From the NCBI GenBank assembly GCA_036525535.1, contig DATDAH010000084.1:1-24736 (forward strand): DNA of 24,736 nt, written 5' to 3'. Source of the DNA: DATDAH01 sp036525535. Lineage in GTDB: Bacteria > Actinomycetota > Acidimicrobiia > Acidimicrobiales > DATDAH01. The position numbers and the translations under genes were made by a program. Below the pieces are notes generated by a model, which searched no databases, was not told the origin of the DNA, and saw only the letters and a list, made by a program, of their open reading frames with translations. Numbering within the stretch: position 1 is the stretch's first letter; each line of letters opens with the position of its first letter. Shown here one piece after another: positions 15,651 through 22,763 of the stretch.

Positions 15651-16193
15651 TCACGACGACGCCAGGTCCAGCAGCCGCTCGATGCGGTGGTCGTCGGCTC
15701 CGAGGTGCCGAGCCAGCACCCCCACGACGGCTTCGACGTCGAGCGTGCCCGCCTCGAGCATCGCCTCGAGGTCGGCCCAGTCCCTCGTGCGGTCGAAGAA
15801 GGCCTTGAACACCGCGAGGTCCCCACAGTCGAGGAACGGAACCTCCGTGCCCGCGAAGAGCTCCCTCCGGGTCCGGCCCGCGGCCTGCTCGTGGAACGCG
15901 GTCGTGTTGGCGAAGAGGTCGACCGGCGTGGTCTCCCACCAGCAGCGGACCTGGCCGTCCCGCTCGACCCGGGCCACGTCCTCCTCGGTCCAGGTCACCT
16001 CCGTGGGGAGGGCGGCGAAGATCTCCGGGGCCCGGCCGGCGTCGACGAACAGGTTGACGTCGATGTCGATCGTGCCCCGGGCCTGCTGGGTGCACCAGGC
16101 CAGGGCCAGGGCCCCGCCGAAGGCGTGGGGAAGGGCGGCGCGGTCGAAGGCCTCGTGCAGAGCCACGATCCGGGCCGTCAGATCGACGGTCAC
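15651..16193 (-). CDS. Nucleotidyltransferase, AbiEii/MenT-like putative toxin
   Basis: A 180-residue nucleotidyltransferase-fold protein. FGGALALAW (25-33) matches the glycine loop, and RGTIDIDVNLF (39-49) gives the paired catalytic Asp43 and Asp45. Asp92 in TPVDLF is the likely third carboxylate, and the K-x7-D segment (AVFKAFFDRTRDWADLEAM, Lys130 and Asp138) is typical of AbiEii/AbiGii-type toxins. Such proteins transfer nucleotides to tRNA or proteins and block growth until neutralised. The start is GTG 16193, overlapping the stop of the XRE gene (GTGA), which argues strongly for one two-gene unit. Longer frames to 16547 read through the XRE gene. The toxin role is inferred from family and context; a housekeeping nucleotidyltransferase remains possible. 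Confidence 0.78.
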   Translation of the reverse strand: MTVDLTARIVALHEAFDRAALPHAFGGALALAWCTQQARGTIDIDVNLFVDAGRAPEIFAALPTEVTWTEEDVARVERDGQVRCWWETTPVDLFANTTAFHEQAAGRTRRELFAGTEVPFLDCGDLAVFKAFFDRTRDWADLEAMLEAGTLDVEAVVGVLARHLGADDHRIERLLDLASS

Positions 16194-16510
16194 GTCGGTG
16201 CCTCGGGGAACCGGGGGAAGGGGAGGGTGGCGGCGTGCCGGGCGGGGAACTGGGCCGCCAGGGCGAGCACGGCCTCGAGCTCCTGGCCCCGGTCGGCGGG
16301 CTCGTCGCCGTCGACCCGAGGGACGAGCTCGAGATCGAGGGCGAAGCCCGCGGCCCGCACGATGCGCTCGAGGGTCTTGACGCTGGGGGTCTTCGCCCCG
16401 TTCTCGTAGGCCGAGAGCGTGGCGTGGGACGTGCCCGCCCGGGCCGCCAGCTGCCGCAGGCTCATCCCCGCCCGTTGCCGGGCCTGCCGGACCGTCGTGG
16501 TCGCACCCAT
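16190..16510 (-). CDS. XRE-family helix-turn-helix regulator, putative antitoxin
   Basis: A 106-residue protein with a Cro/C1-type helix-turn-helix at about 6-60: VRQARQRAGMSLRQLAARAG, then TSHATLSAYENGAKTPSVKTL. The last 45 residues have no recognised motif and may bind the partner protein. I chose ATG 16510: it follows a TACCAT hexamer by six bases, and the upstream in-frame ATG at 16609 would run through the operator. Its TGA overlaps the GTG of the nucleotidyltransferase (GTGA). Antitoxins of this type usually repress their own operon, and a 20-base palindrome lies right over the promoter. It is divergent from the RecQ-like gene, 91 bases away. Confidence 0.87.
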   Translation of the reverse strand: MGATTTVRQARQRAGMSLRQLAARAGTSHATLSAYENGAKTPSVKTLERIVRAAGFALDLELVPRVDGDEPADRGQELEAVLALAAQFPARHAATLPFPRFPEAPT

Positions 16511-16546
16511 GACCGAATGGTATCCGATCAGATACCACTTCGTCCA
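16511..16546 (-). promoter_or_regulatory. Promoter of the XRE-nucleotidyltransferase operon
   Basis: Read on the reverse strand, TGGACG (16546-16541, 4 of 6 matches to TTGACA), an 18-base spacer and TACCAT (16522-16517) stand six bases before ATG 16510. There is no Shine-Dalgarno sequence, so a leaderless mRNA is likely. The operator palindrome overlaps the -10 and the spacer. Confidence 0.5.
16518..16537. promoter_or_regulatory. Operator palindrome of the XRE-nucleotidyltransferase unit
   Basis: TGGTATCCGATCAGATACCA is a 20-base palindrome with a single mismatched pair (16525/16530): seven-base arms TGGTATC and GATACCA plus a central GATC. It overlaps the -10 of the XRE promoter, the expected place for autorepression by an antitoxin. 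It also lies about 65 bases upstream of the divergent RecQ-like start and could affect it. Confidence 0.72.
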
Positions 16547-16601
16547 CGGGCGCCGCGGCGCCCGCCCACGAGTGTCACCCCCCGGCCGTACGGTGCCGGG
16601 C

Positions 16602-18644
16602 GTGACCACTGCGGAACGGGCCCGGATGCTGCTGGCCGAGTTCCTCGGGCCCGACGCCGAGTTCCGGGACGGTCAGCTCGACGCCATCGAGGCCCTGGTC
16701 GACGGCCGCCACCGGGTCCTGGTCGTCCAGCGCACGGGTTGGGGCAAGAGCATCGTCTACCTGATCGCCACCCGCCTGCTGCGAGAGGACGGCGCCGGGC
16801 CCAGCCTCGTCGTCTCGCCGCTGCTGGCCCTCATGCGCAACCAGACGTTGATGGGCGAGCGCATCGGCGTCCGCTCGGCCACCATCAACAGCGAGAACAT
16901 CGACGACTGGCAGGCCATCGAGGCCGCGGCCCACGCCGGCGACATCGACCTGCTGCTCATCTCCCCCGAGCGCCTGAACAACCCCCGCTTCCGGGACAAC
17001 GTCCTGGCCGAGGTGGCCCACACGGCCGGGCTGTTCGTGGTCGACGAGGTCCACTGCATCTCGGACTGGGGCCACGACTTCCGGCCCGACTACCGCCGGG
17101 TCGGCCGGGTCATCGACCTGCTGCCCCCGACGGTTCCCGTCCTGGGCTGCACGGCCACGGCCAACGACCGCGTGGTGGCCGACATCGAGCACCAGCTGGG
17201 CGACGACCTCGTCGTCATCCGGGGCCCGCTCGGGCGGGACAGCCTGGCCGTGCGGGTCCTCGACCTGCCCACCCAGGGCGAGCGCCTGGCCTGGCTGAGC
17301 CGGGAGGTGCCCCGCATGGACGGCACCGGCGTCGTCTACTGCCTGACCATCGCCGACGCCAACCGGGTCACCCAGTGGCTGCGGCGGGAGGGCATCGACG
17401 CCGTCTCCTACACGGGGGCCACGGCCCCGGAGGACCGGCTGGAGATCGAGGCCGCGCTCAGCGAGAACCGGGTCAAGGTCGTGGTGGCCACCTCCGCCCT
17501 GGGCATGGGCTACGACAAGCCCGACCTCGCCTTCGTCGTCCACTTCCAGTCACCGGGCTCGCCCATCGCCTACTACCAGCAGATCGGGCGGGCGGGGCGG
17601 GCCCTGGACACCGCCGCCGTCGTGCTGCTGCGGGGCCACGAGGACCGGGACATCCAGGACTGGTTCATCGAGACGGCCTTCCCGGACAAGGTCGACGCCG
17701 AGGCGGTGGTCGCCTTCCTGGAGAGCCAGGAGGAGCCCGTCGGCGTGACCGCCATCGAGCCGATCGTCAACCTGCGTCGCTCCCGCCTGGACGCCATGTT
17801 GAAGGTGCTCGAGGTCGAGGGCGCGGTCGCCCGCCAAGGGGGCAAGTGGTCCCGCACCGGGCGGGACTGGGCCTACGACGCCGACCGGGTCGAGCGGGTC
17901 ACCGCCGAGCGCCGCCGCGAGCAGGCCGCCATGGACGACTTCGGGAGCACCACGGACTGCCTCATGCAGCTCCTCCTGGCCGAGCTGGACGACCCCGCCT
18001 CCGGGCCGTGTGGTCGTTGCGGCAACTGCGCCCCGGTGGCCGAGGAGCCCCTCGACCCCGCGGAGGTCGCCCGGGCCATCGAGTTCGTCCGGGGTCAGCC
18101 CCTGCTGGTCGACCCCCGGCGCCAGTGGCCGTCGGGCCTGGACGAGGTGCGGGGCAGGATCCCGGCCGAGCTGCAGGTCGAGGAGGGGCGGGCCCTGTGC
18201 CTGTGGACCGACGGCGGCTGGGGCACCCGCGTCCGGGCCGGGCGCAAGGCCGGCGCCTACGCCGACGAGCTGGTGGGCGCCGCTGCCCGCCTGGTCGACC
18301 ACTGGGCGCCGACGCCGGCTCCGACGTGGGTCACCGCGGTGCCCTCGGACGATCGCCCCGAGGTGGGGACCTTCGCCGAGGCCCTGGCCGACGCCGTCGG
18401 GCTGCCGTTCGTGGCGGCCGTCACCACCGCCCGCGCGAAAACGGCGCAGGCCACCCGCGAGAACAGCGCCCAACAGGTCCTCAACGTGTTCGGGGCCTTC
18501 GCGGTCGACGGTGACGCGCCGCCCGGTCCGGTCCTGCTGGTGGACGACACGGCCAGCTCCCGCTGGACGATGACGGTGGTGGGGGCCGCGCTACGCGAGC
18601 AGGGGACCGACGCCGTGTTCCCCCTGGTCCTGGCCCAGCGCTGA
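16602..18644 (+). CDS. RecQ-like DNA helicase fused to a phosphoribosyltransferase-like domain
   Basis: A 680-residue protein. The RecQ core has FRDGQLDAI (21-29), Walker A TGWGKS (45-50), DEVH box (148-151, in VVDEVHCISDWGHDFRPDYRR), TATAN (184-188) and the C-terminal helicase lobe with VATSALGMGYDKPDLAFVVH and YQQIGRAGR. The RecQ zinc site is present: Cys453, Cys470, Cys473 and Cys476. There is no HRDC domain. Instead residues about 490-680 look like a ComFC-type phosphoribosyltransferase with VLLVDDTASSRWTMT (644-658), which matches the PRPP-binding loop pattern. The start is GTG 16602, seven bases after TACGGT. The helicase should act on DNA 3' to 5'; the tail's substrate is unknown. It is divergent from the XRE gene. 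Confidence 0.92.
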   Translation: MTTAERARMLLAEFLGPDAEFRDGQLDAIEALVDGRHRVLVVQRTGWGKSIVYLIATRLLREDGAGPSLVVSPLLALMRNQTLMGERIGVRSATINSENIDDWQAIEAAAHAGDIDLLLISPERLNNPRFRDNVLAEVAHTAGLFVVDEVHCISDWGHDFRPDYRRVGRVIDLLPPTVPVLGCTATANDRVVADIEHQLGDDLVVIRGPLGRDSLAVRVLDLPTQGERLAWLSREVPRMDGTGVVYCLTIADANRVTQWLRREGIDAVSYTGATAPEDRLEIEAALSENRVKVVVATSALGMGYDKPDLAFVVHFQSPGSPIAYYQQIGRAGRALDTAAVVLLRGHEDRDIQDWFIETAFPDKVDAEAVVAFLESQEEPVGVTAIEPIVNLRRSRLDAMLKVLEVEGAVARQGGKWSRTGRDWAYDADRVERVTAERRREQAAMDDFGSTTDCLMQLLLAELDDPASGPCGRCGNCAPVAEEPLDPAEVARAIEFVRGQPLLVDPRRQWPSGLDEVRGRIPAELQVEEGRALCLWTDGGWGTRVRAGRKAGAYADELVGAAARLVDHWAPTPAPTWVTAVPSDDRPEVGTFAEALADAVGLPFVAAVTTARAKTAQATRENSAQQVLNVFGAFAVDGDAPPGPVLLVDDTASSRWTMTVVGAALREQGTDAVFPLVLAQR

Positions 18645-18671
18645 GCGACCCGGCGCCGGGGGAGGTCTCAG
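18641..18671. terminator. Palindromic segment between convergent stops, candidate terminator
   Basis: CCCGGCGCCGGG (18649-18660) is a perfect 12-base palindrome. It lies between the stop codons of the RecQ-like gene and the small gene at 18668, and is bracketed by CTGAG (18641-18645) and CTCAG (18667-18671). It could form hairpins in transcripts from both sides. No T-run follows, so terminator function is only suggested. Confidence 0.4.
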
Positions 18672-18904
18672 ACGGGGACCTGGTGCTCCTCGGTGACGGC
18701 CATGCAGGCGGGGCAGAGCTCGCCTCCCGCCATCCGGGCCCGGATCCAGGGCACCTGATCCCACAGCTGGAGGCTGCGGATGATCGTGCCGCACGCCGTG
18801 GCCCCGTCATCGGGGTCAACCGCATGACAGCAGCCGGACGGGCCAGTGACCGCCGAGGAGCCCGAGTGGATCGAGTCCCCTTCTGAACCGGTGATCCATG
18901 ACAT
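18668..18904 (-). CDS. Small Cys/His-rich protein, possible zinc-binding
   Basis: A 78-residue protein that I do not recognise as a named family. Metal-ligand candidates are clustered: Cys25, Cys26 and His27 (SGCCHAV), Cys38 (GATACGT), and Cys64/Cys67 in a CPAC knuckle near the C-terminus. The H-x10-C ... C-x2-C spacing resembles small actinobacterial zinc-ribbon-like proteins with a T-x-CG motif. ATG 18904 is supported by a strong GGAGG eight bases upstream, unlike the leaderless genes around it. That ribosome binding site lies inside CCTCCGAGGAGG, a short self-complementary stretch that could mask it. A longer frame to 19000 exists but ignores this site. Confidence 0.62.
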   Translation of the reverse strand: MSWITGSEGDSIHSGSSAVTGPSGCCHAVDPDDGATACGTIIRSLQLWDQVPWIRARMAGGELCPACMAVTEEHQVPV

Positions 18905-19062
18905 CGTCACCACCTCCTCGGAGGGACGTGCGTAAGAAACGCTGAGCGAGAACGTAATTGTCCGGAATCGCGGATTCGGGGACCCTCCGTCACGACGCAC
19001 GCGCGCCGGGTAGTCACGCAGCGGGCAGGAATCTCCGGGGTCGCGGGTCGGTTGACCCCGTC
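18905..19062. promoter_or_regulatory. Divergent control region between the small Cys/His protein and pirin
   Basis: This is the longest gene-free stretch in the window (158 bases), with an AT-richer part at about 18930-18980. It contains a dyad GAATC-GCG-GATTC (18965-18977), extended by CC/GG pairs with one mismatch, which may be an operator. Just before the pirin start lies a GGGTC-GGTT-GACCC hairpin (19045-19058). I could not assign clear -35/-10 boxes for either gene. Confidence 0.3.
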
Positions 19063-20100
19063 GTGAGCGATCCCGTCATCCAAACCGTGGAGCTCGGCGC
19101 CGCGCCGTGGCCGACCATCGACCCGTTCCTCTTCTGCGTCCACCATCGCGACGCCTATCCCCCCGGTGACGAGCGCATGGCCCCGCAGGCCTCACTCGAC
19201 GGTCGGGACCTCGGCATGGACTTCTCGGGCCGGGACGGCTGGAGCATGTACCACGGCCTGGTCGTCCCCGGCTTCCCCCAGCACCCCCACCGGGGCTTCG
19301 AGACGGTGACCTATGTGCGCCGGGGCTACGTGGACCACTCCGACTCCCTCGGCGCCACCGCCCGCTTCGGCCGGGGTGACGTCCAGTGGCTGACCGCCGG
19401 CGACGGCATCGTGCACGCCGAGATGTTCCCCCTCGTGGAGGAGGAGGCCGACAACCCGACCGAGCTGTTCCAGATCTGGCTGAACCTGCCCGGTGAGGAC
19501 AAGCTGGTCGATCCCCACTTCTCGATGCTGTGGGACGAGGACATCCCCCGGGTCGTGGCCACCGACGCCGACGGCCGGTCCGTCGAGATCACGGTGATCG
19601 CGGGCGCGCTGGCGGGCGAGCAGCCGCCACCTCCCCCACCCCGGTCCTGGGCCAGCCGGACCGACACCGACGTGGCCATCTGGCACCTGCGCTTCGAGCC
19701 GGGCTCCTCCTGGGTCCTGCCGCCGGCGGGGTCGGACACCGTCCGCATGCTCTACGTGTTCGAGGGCGGCGGCCTCGACGTCGCCGGCCACGTCCTCGGC
19801 GCCCGCACCGGCGCCGCCGTCGAGGCCGGCGAGCCGGTCGGGCTGACGGCCGGGGACGAGCCCATCGAGGCCCTGATCCTGCAGGGTCGGCCCATCGGCG
19901 AGCCCGTGGCCCAGTACGGCCCGTTCGTCCTGAACGACAAGGCGGGCATCGAGCAGGCCTTCGCCGACTACCGGCGCACCGGCTTCGGCGGTTGGCCCTT
20001 CCCCGACGACGCCCCCACCCACGCCCGTGCCGACGGCCGCTTCGCCAAGCACGCCGACGGGCGGGTCGAACACGCCCCCGCTTCGGCGACCGCGGTCTGA
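19063..20100 (+). CDS. Pirin family protein (cupin fold)
   Basis: A 345-residue bicupin of the pirin family. The metal-binding residues of the N-terminal cupin are present: His74 and His76 in QHPHRGFETVTYV, and His118 and Glu120 in DGIVHAEM, matching the His/His/His/Glu set known from pirin. DSLGATARFGRGDVQWLTAG and the second-cupin ending with GEPVAQYGPFVLN are also typical. Bacterial pirins include quercetinases and redox-linked regulators; the role here is open. A run of six prolines (EQPPPPPPRSW) joins the two halves. I chose GTG 19063, since residues before it do not look conserved, but a start up to 18958 cannot be excluded. The stop is 18 bases before the PPOX gene, so the two may be cotranscribed. 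Confidence 0.9.
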   Translation: MSDPVIQTVELGAAPWPTIDPFLFCVHHRDAYPPGDERMAPQASLDGRDLGMDFSGRDGWSMYHGLVVPGFPQHPHRGFETVTYVRRGYVDHSDSLGATARFGRGDVQWLTAGDGIVHAEMFPLVEEEADNPTELFQIWLNLPGEDKLVDPHFSMLWDEDIPRVVATDADGRSVEITVIAGALAGEQPPPPPPRSWASRTDTDVAIWHLRFEPGSSWVLPPAGSDTVRMLYVFEGGGLDVAGHVLGARTGAAVEAGEPVGLTAGDEPIEALILQGRPIGEPVAQYGPFVLNDKAGIEQAFADYRRTGFGGWPFPDDAPTHARADGRFAKHADGRVEHAPASATAV

Positions 20101-20118
20101 GACCCAGGAGTGACGACG

Positions 20119-20535
20119 ATGGATGCCGCTGCCGCCCAGTCCTTCCTCGCCGACCGCCACCAGGGGGTGCTGATCACCCTCCGGGCCGACGGCCGCCCCC
20201 AGTCGTCCAACATCGCCTTCCACTTCGCCGACGGTGTGGCCCGGATCTCGGTCACCGACGGCCGGGCCAAGACCAAGAACCTGCGCCGCGACCCGAGGGC
20301 CGTGCTCCACGTGACGGGCGAGAGCTTCTACCAGTACGTGTCCGCCACCGGCACCGCCGAGCTGAGCCCGGTCAGCACCGAGCCGGGCGACGCCACCGGT
20401 CAGGAGCTGCTCGAGCTGCACGACGCCGTGTCCGCCGACCCCCACCCGGATCCTGACGACTTCTTCCGGGCCATGGTCGAGGACCAGCGGCTCGTGATCC
20501 GCTTCCGGCCCGACGGCTACACGGGCATGGTCTGA
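20119..20535 (+). CDS. PPOX class F420-dependent or flavin-dependent oxidoreductase
   Basis: A 138-residue split-barrel protein of the pyridoxamine 5'-phosphate oxidase-like superfamily. FLADRHQGVLITLRADGRPQ (9-28), then SSNIAFHF, ARISVTDGRAKTKNLRRDPR and AVLHVTG are the standard strands of the F420-binding PPOX group in actinobacteria. The family reduces or oxidises small substrates with F420 or flavin, but F420 use here is inferred. I chose ATG 20119 over GTG 20110 because AGGAG at 20106-20110 sits eight bases before the ATG and would overlap the GTG. It follows the pirin gene closely. Confidence 0.86.
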   Translation: MDAAAAQSFLADRHQGVLITLRADGRPQSSNIAFHFADGVARISVTDGRAKTKNLRRDPRAVLHVTGESFYQYVSATGTAELSPVSTEPGDATGQELLELHDAVSADPHPDPDDFFRAMVEDQRLVIRFRPDGYTGMV

Positions 20536-20587
20536 GCTCTACGCTCGGCGCCGGTCCCGGACGTCCCGGGCCGCTCGGGGAGGATCC

Positions 20588-21457
20588 ATGGCCGTCTCAG
20601 TGGTGACCGGCGCGTCGACCGGCATCGGCTTCGCCACGGCCCTGCGGCTGGCCCAGGAGGGCCACCAGGTCCACGCCTCGGTCCGCTCTGAGGCCAGCGG
20701 CCAGGCCCTGCTCGACGCGGCCGGCGACCTGGACCTGTCCCTCGTGGTCATGGACGTGGACCACGACGACTCGGTGAGCGCGGCCCTCGAGGGCCTGCTG
20801 GCCGAGACCAGAGGCGTCGACGTCCTCGTCAACAACGCCGGGATCGCGGTCGGTCACGCCATCGAGGACACGCCGCTGGCCGACTTCGAGCGGGTCATGA
20901 ACACCAACGTGTGGGGCACGCTGCGGTGCATCCAGGCCGTCCTCCCGTCGATGCGGGAACGGGGCTCGGGCCACATCCTGAACGTGACCTCGACCGCCGG
21001 CCGGGTCGCCGTCGCCGGCCAAGCCGCCTACACCATGTCCAAGTTCGCGGCGGAGGCGCTGACCGAGAGCCTGGCCGCCGAGGTCGCGCCCTTCGGCATC
21101 CGGGTCTCGGCCATCGAGCCGGGCGTCATCGAGACCCCGATCTTCGGGAAGGCCCTGGCCGATCCCGAGGACCCGACCACCCCCTACGTCGGCAGTCGCC
21201 GCATGGGGGAGTTCTACATCTACTCACTCCTCAACGACCCGGCGACGCCCGACCTCGTGGCCGAGGTCATCTGGCAGGCGATCACCGCCGACGAGCCGAA
21301 GCTGCGCTACCTGGCCGGCGAGGACGCCAAGGCCCTGATGGCCCACCGGGACGCGCTCGGCGACGAGGAGTGGATCACCCGCCAAGCCGATCCCGACGAC
21401 AACGCCTGGCGTTCCTGGATCAAAGAGGTCACCGGCGTCGAGATCCCCCCGACCTGA
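20588..21457 (+). CDS. Short-chain dehydrogenase/reductase (SDR)
   Basis: A 289-residue classical SDR. VVTGASTGIGFATA (5-18) is the NAD(P)-binding TGxxxGxG motif, NNAG is at 82-85, and the catalytic Ser135 (NVTSTAG), Tyr148 and Lys152 (YTMSK) are all present. VSAIEPGVIETPIF after the active site is the usual substrate-loop start. The Arg33-Ser34 after strand 2 suggests NADPH preference, which is only a hint. The start ATG 20588 is preceded by GGAGGA. The substrate is unknown. Its stop and that of the convergent 80-residue gene are only four bases apart. Confidence 0.93.
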   Translation: MAVSVVTGASTGIGFATALRLAQEGHQVHASVRSEASGQALLDAAGDLDLSLVVMDVDHDDSVSAALEGLLAETRGVDVLVNNAGIAVGHAIEDTPLADFERVMNTNVWGTLRCIQAVLPSMRERGSGHILNVTSTAGRVAVAGQAAYTMSKFAAEALTESLAAEVAPFGIRVSAIEPGVIETPIFGKALADPEDPTTPYVGSRRMGEFYIYSLLNDPATPDLVAEVIWQAITADEPKLRYLAGEDAKALMAHRDALGDEEWITRQADPDDNAWRSWIKEVTGVEIPPT

Positions 21458-21461
21458 CGAT

Positions 21462-21704
21462 TCAGGTGTCCCCCGCCTCGGTGGCCTTGGGGGCGGGCTG
21501 GGGGCCCTTGTAGGGGCGGCCGCCGCGCTTCTTCTTGCGGTGCTCGACCACGTACTCCTCGACGGTCACCCCGTGCTCCTCGGCCTTCTTCTCGAGGCTG
21601 GCGGCCTGCTCGGCCTTGCGCCGGGCCCGCAGCTCGTCGGGCGTGATCCCCAACCGGTCGGCTTCCTCCTGCCGCCGCTGGTCCCGTTCCGGATCCGTGC
21701 CCAT
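21462..21704 (-). CDS. Small charged protein of unknown function
   Basis: An 80-residue, strongly charged protein. The first two thirds are rich in Glu, Arg and Lys with helix-forming heptads (EEADRLGITPDELRARRKAE, then AASLEKKAEEHGVTVEEYVV). The tail is basic and proline/glycine-rich (HRKKKRGGRPYKGPQPAPK). I do not recognise a family. The gene is likely real: it has a TAGCCT hexamer six bases before ATG 21704, fits between neighbours with no overlap, and is divergent from the YeaQ-like gene. A nucleic-acid-associated role is possible from charge alone. Confidence 0.6.
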   Translation of the reverse strand: MGTDPERDQRRQEEADRLGITPDELRARRKAEQAASLEKKAEEHGVTVEEYVVEHRKKKRGGRPYKGPQPAPKATEAGDT

Positions 21705-21749
21705 CCGCCGAGGCTATGACCACCCGGTGAGGGGTGGCAGACTCCGCCG
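21705..21749. promoter_or_regulatory. Compact divergent promoters of the 21704(-) and 21750(+) genes
   Basis: In a 45-base gap, TAGCCT (reverse strand, 21716-21711) lies six bases before the ATG at 21704. On the forward strand CAGACT (21738-21743) lies six bases before ATG 21750, with ATGACC (21716-21721, 4 of 6 matches to TTGACA) 16 bases upstream of it. That forward -35 shares base 21716 with the reverse -10, so the two promoters likely compete. Neither gene has a Shine-Dalgarno sequence. Confidence 0.45.
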
Positions 21750-21992
21750 ATGCTCATCTTCGCCATCCTGGGTTTCGGCATCATCATCGGCTGGATCGCC
21801 GGGTGGATCACCGGCACCGAGTCCTGGGGCAAGCGCATCGGCTACGGCCTGCTCGGCTCCTTCGTCGGCGGCCTCCTCGCCAGCCTCATCGCCGGTGACG
21901 GCCTGAACCTGCGGCCCAGCGGGATCATCGGCTCGATCGTCGGTGCCGTGATCCTCATGCTGATCGACCGGGCCGTGTCCAGCCGCAAGTAG
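21750..21992 (+). CDS. GlsB/YeaQ/YmgE family small membrane protein
   Basis: An 80-residue protein with three membrane helices: LIFAILGFGIIIGWIAGWI, then GYGLLGSFVGGLLASLIAG, then IIGSIVGAVILMLID. The glycine-rich pattern and length fit the transglycosylase-associated/GlsB-YeaQ family of small envelope proteins often linked to stress responses. Start ATG 21750 follows a CAGACT hexamer by six bases. No partner gene is evident. The function is unknown even in well-studied members. Confidence 0.88.
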   Translation: MLIFAILGFGIIIGWIAGWITGTESWGKRIGYGLLGSFVGGLLASLIAGDGLNLRPSGIIGSIVGAVILMLIDRAVSSRK

Positions 21993-22007
21993 GACCCTGG
22001 TCGCCCA

Positions 22008-22760
22008 ATGGCCTGGTGGAGGCGTTCGGTCGAACCCCCGGTGGGCTGGGAAGACCTGGCCGGCGCGCGGCTGGCCCCGTTCGCCACGCTGGACGCCGAC
22101 GAGTGGGCGCAGCTCGGCGCCGACATCGGCCGCCTGCTGGGCGAGAAGCGCTGGGAGGCGGCCCGCGGCTTCGCCCTGACCGACGACATGCGCCTGACCA
22201 TCGCCGCCCAGGCCGCCCTGCTGGTCCTCGGCCTCGACGTCGAGTGCTACCACGACGTCCATTCGATCATCGTGACGCCGACGACTCGGGTCCTGACCCA
22301 CCCCCGTCCGGGCCCGGCCCGGGGCACGGTGACCGACGCCCCGTTCCCCGTCATCGGTCAGGCCCACGACCGCCGCGGCCCGATCATCATCGCCTGGGAC
22401 GCGGTCCGGCGGGACACCCGCCAGCCGACCCGGGGCCACAACGTCGTCTTCCACGAGTTCGCCCACAAGCTGGACATGCTCGACGGCATCATCGACGGCA
22501 CGCCACCGCTGCCCGACCAGGCCACCGTCGACCAGTGGGTGGCGGTGTGCACGGCGGAGTACGAGGCCCTCCGGGCCGGGACCGCCGGACCGCTCCTGCG
22601 CCCCTACGCCGGGACCAACCCGGCCGAGTTCTTCGCCGTGGCCACCGAGGTCTTCTTCGTCCAGCCCGTCGAGCTCCAAGCCGAGAAGCCCGACCTCTAC
22701 GCCGTCCTCTCCGGCTTCTACCGCCAGGACCCCGCCGCCCGAATCTCGAGATTGCGCTAG
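22008..22760 (+). CDS. MtfA-like zinc metallopeptidase (M90 family)
   Basis: A 250-residue cytosolic protein. HEFAHKLDMLDG (149-160) is the HExxH zinc-binding helix with the LDM-x-DG continuation seen in MtfA-type peptidases, and NPAEFFAVATEVFF (204-217) supplies the third ligand, a Glu. GPIIIAWDAVRRDTRQP and QATVDQWVAVCTAEYEAL also fit the family. In enterobacteria MtfA binds the repressor Mlc and affects glucose transport; no such partner is expected here, so the target is unknown. It lies 15 bases downstream of the YeaQ-like gene. AGGA at 21991-21994 is rather far from the ATG. The convergent next gene ends only three bases away. Confidence 0.9.
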   Translation: MAWWRRSVEPPVGWEDLAGARLAPFATLDADEWAQLGADIGRLLGEKRWEAARGFALTDDMRLTIAAQAALLVLGLDVECYHDVHSIIVTPTTRVLTHPRPGPARGTVTDAPFPVIGQAHDRRGPIIIAWDAVRRDTRQPTRGHNVVFHEFAHKLDMLDGIIDGTPPLPDQATVDQWVAVCTAEYEALRAGTAGPLLRPYAGTNPAEFFAVATEVFFVQPVELQAEKPDLYAVLSGFYRQDPAARISRLR

Positions 22761-22763
22761 CGG

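Noticed and set aside
20556..20572. CCCGG/CCGGG inverted repeat upstream of the SDR gene
   Set aside because: Five-base GC stem in a GC-rich background, no T-run and no supporting context.
21452..21467. ACCTGA/TCAGGT inverted repeat between the SDR and the small charged gene
   Set aside because: A six-base stem made of two identical ACC-TGA gene ends facing each other; too short and explained by chance use of the same last codons.
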